Shown here: one piece after another, positions 10,590-24,917 of the stretch | How the letters are laid out: each line of letters starts with the position of its first letter | Position numbering within the stretch: the stretch's first letter is position 1 | Assembly (NCBI RefSeq): GCF_037038585.1 | Contig: NC_092521.1 | Span: 57,263,898 to 57,327,897 of the forward strand | Length of the DNA stretch: 64,000 nt | Origin: Patagioenas fasciata | Taxonomy: Eukaryota; Chordata; Aves; Columbiformes; Columbidae | Direction of reading: 5' to 3' | The notes under the pieces: generated by a model | What the model saw: only the letters and a program-made list of their open reading frames with translations | Databases searched by the model: none | Told to the model about the DNA's origin: nothing | Position numbers and translations under genes: made by a program

Positions 10590-13366
10590 CTGGTGGCAAT
10601 TACAGAAACATGGTGGGACAGTTCACATGACTGGAATGTGGTCATGGATGGCTACGCCCTTTTCAGGAAAGACAGGCCAGCCAGGCGTGGTGGTGGAGTT
10701 GCTCTCTATGTGAGAGAGCAACTGCAATGTACTAAATTCTGCCCAGGAGCGGATGAGGAACGAGTTGAGAGTGTATGGGTCAGGATCAAGGGACAGGCTG
10801 GCAGGGGTGATACTGTTGTAGGTGTCTATTACAGGCCACCAGATCAGGCTGAGGAAGTTGATGAGGCCTTCTATGCGCAGCTGAGAGTGGCCTCACAGTC
10901 ACAGGCCCTGGTTGTTGTGGGTGATTTTAACTTCCCTGATGTTTGCTGGAAGGACCATTCAGCCAGCCAGCCACAGTCCAGGAGGTTCCTCCAGTGCATT
11001 GATGATAACTTCCTCATGCAGATGGTGGAGGAGCCGACCAGGAGAGGTACACTGCTGGATATCATCCTCACTAACAAAGAGGGTCTGGTCAAAGCAGTAA
11101 AGGTTGGGGGCTGCCTGGGTTGCAGTGACCACGAGATGGTGGAGTTCAGCATCTCGTGTGGCAGGAACAGAATAGCAGGTAGAATTGCAACCCTGGACTT
11201 TAGCAGGGCTAACTTCGGCCTTTTCAAGCAATTGCTGGGGGAAATCCCATGGGCAAGACTGCTTGAAGGAAAAGGGGCCCAAGAGAGCTGGACTGGATTC
11301 AGAGATTGCTTCTTCCATGCTCAGGATCAGAGCATCCCCACACGTAGGAAGTCGAGGAAGGGAGCCAGAAGGCCTGCGTGGTTGAATAGGGATCTGTTGG
11401 GTATGCTCAAGCAGAAGAGGCGAGTTCACAGGTCATGCAAGCAGGGACTGGCCACTTGGGAGGAATATAAGGCTGCTGTTAGAGGATGCAGGAAGGCAGC
11501 TAGGGTAGCCAAGGCCTCCTTAGAATTACAGCTGGCGAGAGGGGTCAAGGACAGCAAGAAGAACTTTTTCAAATACATAGCAGATAAAACTAATACCAGA
11601 GGCAATGTAGGCCCACTGATGAATGAGGTGGGTGCCCTGGTGGCAGAAGACACAGAGAAGGCAGAATTGCTGAATGCCTTCTTTGTCTCTGTCTACTCCA
11701 TTGGAGGCTGTCCTGGGGAACCCTGTACCCCTGAGACCCCGGATGAAGCCAGGTTAATGGAGGAGTTTGCTTTAGTCAATGAGGACTGGGTTAGGGAACA
11801 ATTAAGTAGTCTGGACATCCATAAATCCATGGGTCCAGATGGGATGCACCCGCGGGTGCTGAGGGAGCTGGCTGAGGTCATTGCTAGACCGCTATCCATC
11901 ATTTTTGCCAAGTCTTGGGAAACGGGAGAGGTGCCCGAGGATTGGAGGAAAGCAAATGTCACTCCAGTCTTTAAAAAGGGCAAGAAGGAGGACCTGGGTA
12001 ATTATAGACTGGTCAGCCTCACCTCTGTCCCTGGGAAAGCAATGGAACAGCTTATCCTTGGTGTCATCTCAAGGCACATCAGGGATAAGAGGGTCATTAG
12101 GGGCAGTCAGCATGGCTTTACCAAGGGTAAGTCATGCTTGACCAACCTCATAGCCTTTTATGAGAATGTAACAAGGTGGATGGATGATGGCAGAGCGGTG
12201 GATGTGGTCTACCTTGACTTCAGTAAAGCCTTTGACACAGTCCCTCACAGCATCCTCACAGCTAAATTGAGGAGGTGTGGTCTAGACAACAGAGTAGTGA
12301 GGTGGGTTGCAAACTGGCTTAAAGAGAGAAGCCAGAGAGTGGTGGTCAATGGTGCGGAGTCCAGTTGGAGGCCAGTATCTAGTGGAGTGCCTCAGGGGTC
12401 AGTACTGGGGCCAATATTATTCAATATATTCATTACTGATTTAGACGAGGGAATTGAGTGTACTATCGGCAAGTTTGCTGATGACACTAAGCTGGGAGGA
12501 GTGGCTGACACGCCAGAAGGCTGTGCTGCCATCCAGCGGGACCTGGACAGGCTGGAGAGTTGGGCGGGGGATAACCTGATGGAATTTAACAAGGGAAAGT
12601 GTAGAGTCCTGCATCTGGGCAGGAACAATCCCAAGTTCCAGTATAGGTTGGGGCATGACCTATTAGAGAGTAGTGTAGGGGAAAGGGACCTGAGGGTCCT
12701 GGTGGACAACAGGATGACCATGAGCCAGCACTGTGCCCTTGTGGCCAGGAAGGCTAATGGCATCCTTGGGTGTATTACAAGGGGGGTGGTCAGTAGATCG
12801 AGAGAGGTCCTCCTTCCCCTCTACTCCACCCTGGTGAGACCCCATCTGGAATATTGTGTCCAGTTCTGGGTCCCTCAGTTCAAGAAGGACAGGGAACTGC
12901 TGGAGAGGGTCCAGCGTAGGGCAACAAAGATGATTAAGGGAGTGGAGCATCTCCCTTATGAAGGCAGGCTGAGGGAGCTGGGGCTCTTTAGTTTGGAGAA
13001 GAGGAGACTGAGGGGTGACCTTATTAATGTTTATAAATATATAAAGGGTGAGTGCCACGAGGATGGAGTCAGGCTCTTCTCAGTGGCAAACAATGATAGG
13101 ACAAGGGGCAATGGGATCAAGCTGGAACACAAGAGGTTCCACTTAAATTTGAGAAAGAACTTCTTCTCAGTGAGGGTAACAGAGCACTGGAACAGGCTAC
13201 CCAGGGAGGTTGTGGAGTCTCCTTCCCTGGAGACATTCAAAGCCCGCCTGGACACATTCCTGTGCGACCTCACCTAGGCGTTCCTGCTCCAGCAGGGGGA
13301 TTGGACTAGATGATCTTTTGAGGTCCCTTCCAATCCCAAACATACTGTGATACTGTGATACTGTGA
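10590..13366 (+). mobile_element. CR1 LINE, 5'-truncated, intact ORF2 and 3' tail
   Basis: CR1 similarity starts abruptly near 10590 inside the endonuclease domain and runs without a visible break to the 3' end. The 3' region has the usual 'ttggactagatgatcttt' and 'aggtcccttccaatccc' blocks. It ends in three copies of an 8-mer, ATACTGTG, at 13342-13365, a variant of the common ATTCTGTG tail. No clear target-site duplication flanks it, which is usual for CR1. It lies in the FAM210A first intron in the opposite orientation to the gene. ORF1 and the 5' UTR are missing, so it cannot act alone. Confidence 0.95.
10593..13277 (+). CDS. CR1 ORF2: endonuclease plus reverse transcriptase, N-terminally truncated
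   Basis: One uninterrupted frame of 894 codons encodes the LINE replication enzyme. The APE-like endonuclease begins at residue 2 with ITETWW (catalytic Glu at 5), then GDFN (110-113) and SDHE (178-181). The reverse transcriptase shows YLDFSKAFD with catalytic Asp542, [10 protein letters not shown], and the FADD box at 628-631. The C-terminal domain ends in the usual LDTFLCDLT. The catalytic Asn motif that should precede the first Glu has been lost with the 5' truncation, so the endonuclease is incomplete. The initiating ATG is simply the first in the truncated copy and is unlikely to be used. The absence of any stop or frameshift over 2.7 kb shows that the insertion is young. Confidence 0.93.
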   Translation: MAITETWWDSSHDWNVVMDGYALFRKDRPARRGGGVALYVREQLQCTKFCPGADEERVESVWVRIKGQAGRGDTVVGVYYRPPDQAEEVDEAFYAQLRVASQSQALVVVGDFNFPDVCWKDHSASQPQSRRFLQCIDDNFLMQMVEEPTRRGTLLDIILTNKEGLVKAVKVGGCLGCSDHEMVEFSISCGRNRIAGRIATLDFSRANFGLFKQLLGEIPWARLLEGKGAQESWTGFRDCFFHAQDQSIPTRRKSRKGARRPAWLNRDLLGMLKQKRRVHRSCKQGLATWEEYKAAVRGCRKAARVAKASLELQLARGVKDSKKNFFKYIADKTNTRGNVGPLMNEVGALVAEDTEKAELLNAFFVSVYSIGGCPGEPCTPETPDEARLMEEFALVNEDWVREQLSSLDIHKSMGPDGMHPRVLRELAEVIARPLSIIFAKSWETGEVPEDWRKANVTPVFKKGKKEDLGNYRLVSLTSVPGKAMEQLILGVISRHIRDKRVIRGSQHGFTKGKSCLTNLIAFYENVTRWMDDGRAVDVVYLDFSKAFDTVPHSILTAKLRRCGLDNRVVRWVANWLKERSQRVVVNGAESSWRPVSSGVPQGSVLGPILFNIFITDLDEGIECTIGKFADDTKLGGVADTPEGCAAIQRDLDRLESWAGDNLMEFNKGKCRVLHLGRNNPKFQYRLGHDLLESSVGERDLRVLVDNRMTMSQHCALVARKANGILGCITRGVVSRSREVLLPLYSTLVRPHLEYCVQFWVPQFKKDRELLERVQRRATKMIKGVEHLPYEGRLRELGLFSLEKRRLRGDLINVYKYIKGECHEDGVRLFSVANNDRTRGNGIKLEHKRFHLNLRKNFFSVRVTEHWNRLPREVVESPSLETFKARLDTFLCDLT

Positions 13367-16300
13367 AGATTTTTAGTCAGCCTGAAACCTACCTTCCTGA
13401 AGAAGTTATTGGTATAAATTGCCCTTTGGATACTGACATGCTAATGGGAGATATTTTTCTGTGGAACTTAGAAGTTCCACTGTGACTTACTGATTCCTTC
13501 CAAAAGAGAAAGGTTTCATAACCCAAATGCATCTGTTGGATCATTCCTGTCTATACGTTTTCTCAGTATTTTTAGGTTATTGTTGTGCTTGAATTAATTG
13601 CAATTAATAGAATTACAACGTTTGATGTGGGGAAAAGACTGGATGAATGGTTTCAGGCTCCCTGTGAACCTCTACATTGCATATGAAGCACAGACACCCA
13701 CTTTTGCTGAACTCATACTAACAGGAGGTATTGCATCAATAGGGGAAAAGGGAACTCTTGTCTCTCACTCCTGTTGAGCTATGAACTCGGTGGGAGCCAA
13801 GAAGTACTGCTGCTTACAGAGCAGTAAATCAGCTACAGGTACTGCATCTCAACAAGTCAGTCTTCTGTAAGAACTCACTGGAAATAGAAACTGCTTGTGC
13901 TGTCTCTGTGTTTTATGAAAAGTAGAGATTATTGCTGACTTCTTAGATCCAAATGCAATTGCTTCTCAAAACAAAAATGTAGTGAAAACACTCAGTAAAA
14001 CTAAAGTATTAAGATGGCGCTCTGTCATATACAAACAACCTCACTGATTTATAGAAATTATAACAACTGGAAGACAACTATGTTGCTTGCCTATTGCCAC
14101 TTCTCTCCTGAGGGACAACACTCCACATAGAACTGTTTTTCCCTCTCACCAACAGTACACAACATTTAGCATCTGCCCTCAGTAGAATTTCACAATAGCC
14201 ACCCAGAAGACTCAGCAAAGGATACCTATCCATCTATGGGAATCTGCAAGCTTTTGCGTCAGTCTTTTGCTGTTCATCTATTTGCAGTGGCTGGTACCCT
14301 ATTGAAAAAGTAGCTGTTCCAAACAAGCTTTTAAAAGTGCCACCATACAGCATGAGGGAAACCACGTTCAGCACTCTGATTTTAGTTCATTAATGTTATT
14401 ATCAGGATTCTGCATTCCAACAGTCTTGGAAGGAGATCATTCTTTTGTACAGAAGAAGAAACTGAACAAGTAATTCTGAATTTTCCCATTCTATGTAGTG
14501 TATATATAGTAGCATTTCTCAGAACATCATTTCTAGGTTTTGCTGTCCAGCACCTCCTGACAGCACAAACGCCATACCACATCCCTGATTCACTGCAATG
14601 GCCACAGAACACTGGGGTATGCAATAGCTTCCAGGGGGTCAGAATCCTCCTTATGTTAAGAAGCAATCCATCACTACTATGTGTTCAACACTCATCAGTC
14701 AGTAGCTAACACAGTTGTGACTAGTAAAAGGGTTTCAAGGCCTCTGCTCACCGTATAAGACTTAAAAATATAATGACACTGATGGCTTTAAAGCAGGATA
14801 ACTACCTGGGCCACTGATAGGACTTGTCATGCCACTTTTTTTGTTCCTATATCCCCAGATGGACTTGGAACTCATTAACTAAAGGGGTTTTTTTCATGAC
14901 GCAAGAACTGACTGGTCAGAGGGAAGGTTCTCTAACCATCTAGGGTAGATCCTGAAAGGGTCCTGAAACTTGTAAGCACAGATGATAGCATGGTTCTAGT
15001 TAATACTCTGTGAAACAGCTTATGCTTTGCTCCTCTTCTTTATATATAAGCAAAGCCTTAGATATGATAGTGCTTACATTTTTTTCAAAACAAGGTTGGA
15101 ATTTTCCTAACATTCCTGCTGTGTTTCATAGGTATGTGCTTTATTTTACTTGTCTAAATGAAGAAAGGAGAGACTTTTGAAGTGTAAGTAAGTTGAGGAC
15201 AAAACTAAATGAGGGAAATATTATAATGGCTACAGGAGCATGTAACACAGGCAAATGAGTAAAATAAGAGCATATACTTAATGAATTGGTTTTAAATAAA
15301 TAAATATCGTTAAAGGAGTGATAGGTGCAGCTGCTCAATTGTAATATTATAATTACTTGGGTCAACATTACAAACAAATCTTAAACAGGACAGACAACTC
15401 AAAGTGCACAAAAAATATGGTTAGAAGTCCAAAGAAACACAAAACTGTAGTTGTTTCATCCCTCTAAATCACAAGATGAATATAGAGAAATTTCTCCTTT
15501 ATGATGTAATTTGCAAAAGGAAGTTCCTGTTACCTTGTGCACTCAACAGGCAGTTAGATAAAGCGTGTCAGCCTACAGATGCGAGACAATTTTATTCTGT
15601 AAACAAACACTTTTCTTGAATAAATTGCTGGAGCTATAAAAGCTATACAATTGCCCCTGCAACTTTAGGTTGTTAAAACCACTCAGATTCTAAGGAAGTC
15701 AGGACAGTAACTTAAATGTTATCTACAACTGCACCTAGTGACTTTTCAAAAGTTGCTTCTTCATTTTAGTGTACTTCATTTTTTTCATGCTGTAGAATGA
15801 TGGTGCAAAGGCACAGAAAAGTAGAGATGCTAGAAGCATCAGACATCAAGGTGGAAAAGCAGCTGGTCTCTGGCATGACAATTTTGAGGGGGGGAGATGT
15901 GGGGCAGAAGGTATTTTAAAGGTTCTTACGATTTCTACATTAATTTTTTTCTTAAGAATGCCACAAATAAAAAAAAAAAGTATGGAGATGTCTAAGGACA
16001 AATACAGCTGTTCTCTGCTGTAAGAATCTTGTGTGACCAGTGACTGAATAGATAGTAGTATGATAAACTATGAAACGATACACAGACTCTTCTAGGAAAA
16101 GGTCTCCTCCTCAGTGCTGTCATATTCTGGCTATTTAGTAGTATCTCCAGCCAGCTGTAAACTGAGCTGAAGAAATCTTGGCTGTTCAAGACATACTCCT
16201 GGTTGGGATTCTTGGACATACATTTAGGTCCTTGAAGGCATGTCTGTCTCATGGCAAGTTATTAACAAGCCCTCTGACACAAAGGGAGTGCTCTAGTGAC

Positions 16301-18796
16301 CTCTTGAGGAACAGTTCAGATCAACTTCTCATTACAGTGTTAGAGGTTTTGTTTAGCAAACTTTCGTACTTCTGTTATAATTTAGATCAGCTTCGGCATA
16401 AACCTGATGCACTGCAGGAGTATCCCATCTCTTGCATTTGCTCTGCTAAATCTTTGCCTTCCAGTGATCACTAGGAAATAGACATCAAAAGTGATTTTTT
16501 TCCTGAGGATCTTTTAATGTCACAGAGTTGCTCTATGTGACTACCACAAATTAATAGTTTTAGATGTCTGCTAACATGTCATGCAAAAATACCCCAGGTG
16601 ATCATTGGGAGACACAGAAGTAACAAGCCAGGCCAACACAGGTTCAGCAAAGGCTGCTGTGGATATCTGCTGTTGGAAAGAAAAATCATGTCAGAGATGT
16701 TGTCAGATGGAACTTTCATCAGGATAATTTGTATAAAAAGTTACCTTGTTAAAATTATTTCTTTTTGAGCTACCAGAGAAATTAAAATACAAGAATGGGG
16801 GTGGGGTGTAAGATGGCAAAAACTTTAGCAGAAGTTCTTTTGTAAAAGAGGTCAGAAGGCATCGGAGGGAATTGTGGGTGCAATATATATATACTACACT
16901 GGTTTATTTTCTCAGTTCTACCAGAAACACTCTGGACACAATATGCAAATATGGATGAATTTAAAGCATTTTTCCTTGTTCTGTTACTGTTTAAAAAAAG
17001 AACATTAATTATACCACAGGAGAGTTCCCAATGAAAATCCATGAGCTTCTTCCACTCCCAAGGTACCTTTCTATGAAACCAGAGAATTAATTTACATCCT
17101 TGTCATTTTTGCATCAAGCAAACTTTGAAGATTGTGTGTTGTGTATACAGAAGAATTTTGAAAGGGGACAAACCAAGTTTTCAGAAATCCTTTCCAGCTC
17201 ACCTTTCAGATTACATGAGAAGCAAATATTCAGTGCTCTCATTCAAACAGCTTAGTTTAATAAAAACCCTTACTGTATTGCTTACATTTTTACTAAATAC
17301 AATTAAAAAAATAAACAAAACAAAAAAACCCACAAACAAAACTTTTCAGATTTTTTTTTTTCAGATTTAGATTATTCTTTTCAAGAACTTATTGACAATA
17401 TAATTTTTAAAAGCATCTTGCCAAGCTAATAAACCAAATTAAGAATAACACAACTGAACAGAAAACATATGTGGGTTGCCTAAAAAGCTGGGAATACATT
17501 TAAAAATCATTGCAATAATACTGCAATACATGCAAAGCATCATTGTTTCTCCTAGTAACTGCAATGGTTCAGCACAGAATACAGTCACTATCCATGGATG
17601 GGAAAATAACAGCATATAGAGACTTGTTATTTTTTGTATTAGTAATTTCAGAGTGTATGAATGAGCATTTAAAAAATTCGTATTTTTGACTTTTACTACT
17701 TTTGCAGTGTCCCTGATACAATCTGTTATTCATTCTAAACTGAACTTGGTTATGATTTGAAATTTTGGCATCACTAGCTGTCTGTCTACCATTTTGGGCT
17801 GTCTAAAAAATATAACACCACATTTTGGGTTAGAGGGAGTAATGCAAATTAAGTAATGGTGAAATTCATTAAAATCTTAGGGAAAAATGATCACACTAAA
17901 GCAAATGTAAGAATAAACTCACAGACATATTATCCTAAGACATTATCCCCATACCACCTCCATCATGTCTAATCTCTATAATATTTTCACTTAGTCAATG
18001 CCATGCTATAATTTTTAAATTGATCATATTACTATAGTTCAATACTGATATAAGTGGAGACAAGCCAAGCACTTTCTAACCCTTATTTTAGCTAAACTAT
18101 TCTTATTCTTGTTAAAACAAACTTAGTGAAGTCAAGAAAGCAGAATAAACCCTCATAGGGTCCCTTACACACAGCAATCTCCACTACTACTATCTCCTGA
18201 AACTTAAATATTAGAAAGCCCAACAAAAACTGGCTTTAGGAAGAATAAAAGCTCTTGTAGACATCTATAAAATCTGAACATTGGATTCAGAAGGCAAATA
18301 AAACAGGAGAACCTAATGCAATGTCTGTGTGTTGAGTTACAGATTTGGAATGCTAAACAAGAGACTTAGCAGCTGGTCTGCATCCAGTCAATATGACAGT
18401 GCTATCCCAATTTCCCTCTGTTGGAAGGCATTAGATCTTAAGCCTGCATGTAGCTAAGCATTATATAAAAGTGTGAATGTTCTCTCTCAAAGTCTTCTAA
18501 AAGAAAGTATCACCATCATTTGCAGTGCTTTCTGATCTTCAGAACTGTTTTTAATACCAGGCACTATTACACCTTTTCACTCCCTTTTCCTGCTTTGCAG
18601 TGCTAAACGGCTTCACTAGGTTCCTTCATTCCGAAGTTTAATTCTGCCCTCTACCGAATTTTTCTGTAAGTACACCCCTTACACTAGTACTACAAAAGGT
18701 CTCTACTCTCCATGATTCCTCCCAGGAAGTCTAAGTTTGATGCATCATCTTCTATGTTGGTTCCAGAGCCCCCCAAAATAACAGACACATGTCGCA

Positions 18797-19003
18797 GAAT
18801 GAATCATAGAATGTCCTGAGTTGGAAAGGCACCCACGTGGATCATCGAGTCCAACTCCTGTCCCTGTGTATGACAACTCCACAGTTCACACCATGTATCT
18901 GAGGGCATTGTCCAGGTTCTTCTTGAATACTGTCAGGCTTGGGGCCATGACACCTCTCTGGGAAGCCTGTTCCAGTGCTCCACTAGGGAAGAAAAAAAAC
19001 TTT
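18797..19003 (-). mobile_element. old CR1 LINE fragment (3' end at left)
   Basis: Reverse-complement CR1 3'-terminal blocks are visible: 'aatcatagaat', 'gagttggaaaggcacc', 'gagtccaactcctg', 'ttcttcttgaatactgtcagg', 'gaagcctgttccagtgctc'. It lies inside the FAM210A first intron in the same orientation as that gene. Divergence marks it as an older subfamily than the 10.6-kb copy. Confidence 0.85.
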
Positions 19004-22000
19004 ACTATCTGATTTGATTTTTTTTGTCCAGTTGTCACTCCAGGCATGTCTGCAATAAGTAAGTTAGAAAAGTGATGCTTTTAGAGGTTAACTAAGCTTA
19101 AAAATAAGCATATACATCTATGCTAAAAAGGTTAAAACCCCCCATTAGTTCAAAGTAGGGATTGTACTTATCTGCTTATTATTTTGCTCCTCTGCACATT
19201 ATTTTAATCAAATCATCAAAATAAAATCTAGTTCAGTGTCCTTTCTATTCCACTCTTATGTATTAATCTACTCAAGCAACCCCCAAGAGCCTCTTTTGTC
19301 TTTTTATCTCCCAATCTATAATTAGTTAATTCCCCTCAAAACACTTGTGTTTTCCTGTCAGAGTTTTCAACCAGAGGGCTGTTAACACAGAGGTGCATGT
19401 GGGGTGTGTGTGGTGGTGCAGTTTACAAAGTTTCTACTAAATAACTAAAAGGGGCTGCAAAAGGTAATTCACATAAGCAAGGCTCATGTCAGCAGTTTCC
19501 TGCATATGGCTTTGAACTCCCTCAGAAGAAAGCCGCAACTGAATTGGTGAAGATTAGATGCTAAAACACAAACACACAGATCAATTTTCTACACTTTACT
19601 GAAACACTGTTTGAGAATCTCTTAGGATCTTCCCTTTCAATAGTTCATTGAACTTTAAATTGGCAGATTCCTCACATCTTTCAGCTTTCACTAAGCATCT
19701 CAAAAATTCTGACTCTACATTTCAACACATGCTGGAAGACATTAGAAACATGACTGTTCATAGTTATTTCTTTTGTGAAGTACTGCTACCTCTCTTTGGA
19801 GTTCAGAACTGCTGTGCACACCTCCTTTCAATAATGGAGCAATCAACAGTTTTGCCTGCAACCTTTTGACTGCTGAACTCCAGCTTGCTCAAGACTTCCT
19901 GCTCTTCATAATTTGGATTCTAGTAGCCAAGCTCATTTTTTCATTCATAATCTTTCTGATCACTCAAGACTTCTGTGATATATAAAATTTAGATAATAAT
20001 ATTTAATTTAAACAGCTCTTGGAATGATAACTATTTATCCATGAAAGGTCTACTGAAACAACTGGAAACACACTGCAGATATTGTGACTTCACTAAAACA
20101 AATGCTGTTAACCCAAATGAAGTTCAGTCTTTTTGACCAGATCATAGAATAAGACCTTAGGTATTCAAATACTTTCTCTTCATTAATTATAAACAGCATT
20201 TATTAGGAATGCACTTAAACTTAGATCTTTGCATCAACCTCGTACAGCCTTCTGACTCCTCTTGCTTTGTGACTACCAAAACTGTTTATCATTTTTGCCA
20301 CCTTTGATCTTCACATGTCTCATCGTTCCTTGTCTCTCCTTTTATAACCCAAACATAATCAACAGTATTGGCTGCAATAATATTTTAATGCAAATTATAT
20401 TATGTAACAATTTTACAAAACACTTAACACAGCCACCCTTACTAAGCAGAAAGTCTTTTTACCCATAGAATTCACCTGAAGTACTTTTAAGACTTTCAAA
20501 AAAATATGCTCAAAGAAAAACTCTGAAGTCTTACAATTAGAAACAAAGTAGGGATAAATCTAAACCAGCCCCAAACTGAAAAAAAAAAAAATCAAATCAA
20601 CCTCACTAAGAACAGAATTCACACTGGAAGCATCATTAAGTTCAAGATTTTTTTTTTTTTTGTTCTCTCACCACATTTATTTCACATTTTTAAACAAAGA
20701 AAAGCTGTCATTTTTCCCAGAAAAAAATACAGAATGTTCATCTTTCAGCAAAATTATTGTTGGCAGACATCCACTTCCAGTATAAACCTTTTCTAAATAT
20801 TCAAAGTGCTGGATTCTCTGTTGTGAATTCAAACTTGTCCTACAGGGAAATACGTGTAGTATCAATCAAAACATCTTGAAAAATTGTGTGAAGAGGCTGA
20901 TCACAACATTTACAGAACACACATGTGCTCAAAACCACTTTCTTCTTCTAATTTTTAGGAAGCGCTGTCCTCCACATCTCTACAAATGAGTATGAACAGT
21001 TCTTATGAAACAAGTATTATTTTTATTAAGGTCTTGATACCTGAGCAGATAAACTTTCTTGCTCAGCATTCAATTTAATGCCTTACACAGCATCTTTTCC
21101 TTAGAGGAGATGATTGCTAATATTGCCAGCCATGCAAACAATAAAAATTACACCATCTTCAAGTGTCCAAAATAGCATTAGACTCAGAGAGGTGTGCCTT
21201 TACACCAGAAGAAACTCTGATGGGACTTCAGTAATAGGACACTAATAATGCTCCGGCTCAGTCTGAAGCAGCAGATTTACTACATTTCAGTATTCAGATT
21301 GAGAAAGGAATCCTGTGACTGTGACACTGCAACATTTGAAAGCACACTGCATTCTACGAGACATGATCAACAAAGCCCAAGGCTTGTGTTTCAGTGCAGA
21401 AACATCCCTCCATCAGGAAGTACTATCCTGTGGCCTGAGAGAGCAGGAAGTAAAAGATGCCATCCAATTTTAACATCGGTAAAATCACCTTTTAAATCCA
21501 CAAAATATTAAGAGCAAATAGTTAACTACCTGGCACATGGTGCTAAACACTACCATTACAGTTAAAATACACTTGTTTTCATGTTCTAATCAACTCTTCT
21601 GTCAGCCCCTTTTGGAACAGACTTTCAGAACTTGTATAAAGCCACTCAGATATTTTTATTTAGAATAAAAAAAAAAAAATCCATCCATCTGAAAAAAACC
21701 TACTCCTCTGTTTTATAATTTGTTCATGAGTACCTGACTGTATTATTCCCCATTCCCTTCCCTCATCCCACTCTGCAAGTACAGATTACACAAGTTCTAG
21801 AGAGCCACGGGGGATTGTCTGCTACAACAGAGTCACAATCACAGACAGGCAACTTCTTGTTTTGTTTATATAAGAACCGCTACACATGGCCAAGGTCAGG
21901 TTTTGGACAAGATCAAATAGCAGATCCATGGCATTAAAATGTACAGCCCAGCTAAGTGCATTTTCATTTTTCTGAAGTGCACAGACTAAGACCTAGTTTT

Positions 22001-23504
22001 ATCATTCACAAGTCTTTGTTTAGAAGGAGCAGTACCATAGCATGTCTGGAAACACAACACATATTTTTTTTTAATTGAATAATACTATGGGTAGCTAGTT
22101 TGAAGATGATGAGAGGAGAACTGAGTGATGAAAGGCACTGGAGCAGAAAGGATTTGAGCTGTTCAGAAGAAACCGATTATTACCACTAGTGCTGCAGAAA
22201 AGTCTAGACACCAACCAGGGTAAAGCCCTATTGTATAATCCCAGTGACTTAAAGAGGAGAAATTACTTCTGTCCTTAACTACTTGCTTACTAATATGGAC
22301 AAAAGGTGGGATGACTGACAAAATTAGACACACCAGTTTGGCCTCCTAAAACCTAGTTAAGCCACCACTTTTCTGACAGTTTGAAGCAATAGATTCTTGC
22401 CTTACTATGAAGAAAATTATGCTGCACTTAACACACCTGTACCGCTATCTTCATGATAACTGAATTTAGGAAGGTATTCTCACAATAGATTAGGCTTTTT
22501 TAACTGAATAACAACTTTCTGATTTTACTGTAATTTTATTATAAGGACAGGGACATGAAGAACAATCTGCGGTTTTAATCTGTGTTTTTTAGAGTATAGT
22601 GACCCAAGACTTAAATTAAGAAAAAATGCTGTAACTTGAGCACTATTCTTTTTTGTTGTTGTCATACTGCACAATCCCTTTGTCTCCAGTCAAAGAATCT
22701 AGTTGAAGTACTTTACAGCCGTTAAGAATCCCTGACCCTGAGCCTTGATCTAAAGTGATGGAACTAGGTAGTTACCCATCATAGTATCAAGATAAAAGCC
22801 TTATGATCTATTGTCATGGTATCTTACTGTTCAGAAGACTTCAATCATACTTTGTGCCCAGGCCTCAGTTCTATTGGTTTTATTCCACTCTTAATACTGA
22901 AATATTGCTGATTGATGTTTAATTTGCTTCAGCAACTAATTTTCAAAACAAGTTCAGCTTCAACTATCTGGGTTCAGTGTATCAACACCAACAAAAACAA
23001 TCTGCAAAACTAGCTGTTTGCAAGGAATGTTACTGATTTAACTAGCAGTTTTACATTGTAAAGATCAGTGCCCTTTCTGCTTTTCTCTTTAAATTTGTTG
23101 TGGCCTTATCTTCAAGACCAATCAGAACTCCCTACACATTCAGAAATGTGTTGAGATGCAAACTAAGGGCTGTTATCTGGGATAAGGTGGCATCAGGAAC
23201 ACTGTCTTGCAAAAGCCGACTTCAGTTTCCTAGTGATGCCTATAAGCATACACATAGGGCTAGGTCAGTTTGTCTGGAGAAAAGATAATCTACAGCAGGA
23301 GAATTACACGGATCCTTTAAAAAACCTAAATGAGATCAAGCCTTTTCTTATCAGCTGCTATAGTCTGTGAAGTAAATCTGTAGACAGTCATGCTAGACAA
23401 ATCTTCTCATATTCCTTACATACTCTTTCAACAGTCTGAATTTGCCTACTCAGTTTTTGCTACATGCAAGCCACCTGATATCCACCCACCTGAATAATTC
23501 CGCG

Positions 23505-23519
23505 CCCCCCCCCCCCCCC
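23505..23519. repeat. C15 homopolymer
   Basis: Fifteen consecutive C on the plus strand, flanked by CGCG and CTCCTCCC. The FAM210A pre-mRNA therefore carries G15 here, in intron 1 about 1.4 kb from the predicted first exon. Confidence 0.95.
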
Positions 23520-24917
23520 TCCTCCCACGGATGGAAGTGCTTCTCAAACAGTAAGTGCAATTCAATGCTGCTGCCATAGAGGCCAGTCATACTCCTCTTA
23601 CCTCAAACAGCCCTTGAACAGAAAAGAGGAGATAAACACCTACTGTCAATCCCATAGGAGGAGATAAATGGCGAGGACACATTATCCTCTGTGCATGCAT
23701 TTCCCACACAGAAGCAGCTGCAAGTCCTATAAGCTAGCGGCACAGGCAGCAAGTCACATTCCAAACGAGGAACCTGTTCCCTACCTCTCCCTAAAGTAGG
23801 AAAACTTTGGCAAATCATTTTACATTTATATACTTCTAACAGCAATAACATCTTGAGGGTTAGGTACATTAAGGAACGCTTACAGTTGAAGTATGCTTAA
23901 TAATTAGTTTTGGTAAAGAATTCTAGGACATTTCATGTACTACTGTCCAAATTAAGGTTTTATTTTTTGGGCCAGTTTGTAGAAAGCATTTCAGAAATGG
24001 ACATAGAAGAGGGTGAACATGTAGTTTGCAATATCAGACATAAATCCACATTTGATGAAACAGCCTTAAAAAAAATTCTTAAGAATTCTCAGTCTGGCTC
24101 ACTGGATAGCTCCCATAGTTAATTACGAGAAGCAGATTGCTAATGAGAATCATAACTCTATGCAACTTTGCCACGAGGGTTGTGTCTTGTTCAGCCAGCC
24201 ACTGCCTTCTATTGCTTCAGAGACCACCAAAGCTAGTCCATACAAAACATAAGAGAAAAAAGTGCTGAAAGCTCAAGGTGAGCAAGAAAACGTAACTTAT
24301 ACCAGTAAACAGTCAAGAGAAGCAAAAATCAGATTTCTCAGTTTTGAGATTCTCCTACTAAGAGAAACCAGCCCTTTGCTCGGAATTTGTCACGTGCCAC
24401 AAGTGAGTCACCAAAACCCACGCAAAACATTTATTAGACAAGAAAATATTTGTACAGCCGTTTCAAGTAGTCTAAAAAGTCAAAACACGCGCAGAATCAG
24501 TCGCCTCGGGAAAGGAACATCCTAAGGAGCGCAACCTATCCGCGGCCCTTTAACGGTACAACCGTCAGAGACCCGCGGCCGACATTTTTCATGCCACACA
24601 AAACGGCCCGGAGTTTGCAAAAGGGAAAACAGCAAGAGGAAGGCACAGAACTCCAAGGAAGCATTCTGCTCCAGTGTCTCTGGGCGGCTGCCGGTCAGGG
24701 AGCCCCATCTCCCAGGGCTGCGATAGCAAAAGCAGCCAGTGGCGGGGACACCCCTGCGCGGCTGGGGAACCTGCTTGACGCCCGCAGGTCCCGTCGCTCC
24801 CCACCAGCCGCGCCTTCCGGCCGCCGCACTCCCCGAAGGGCTTAAGGAGGTGCCCACACCTTCCTTCGTCTGCTGCCGGGCGGCGGCCCTTCCCCCTCGG
24901 CCCCACCAGGCAGGTAC

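Noticed and set aside
10871..13273. Several 60-156-codon frames overlapping the CR1 ORF in other phases
   Set aside because: They are shadows of the coding frame with no independent support.
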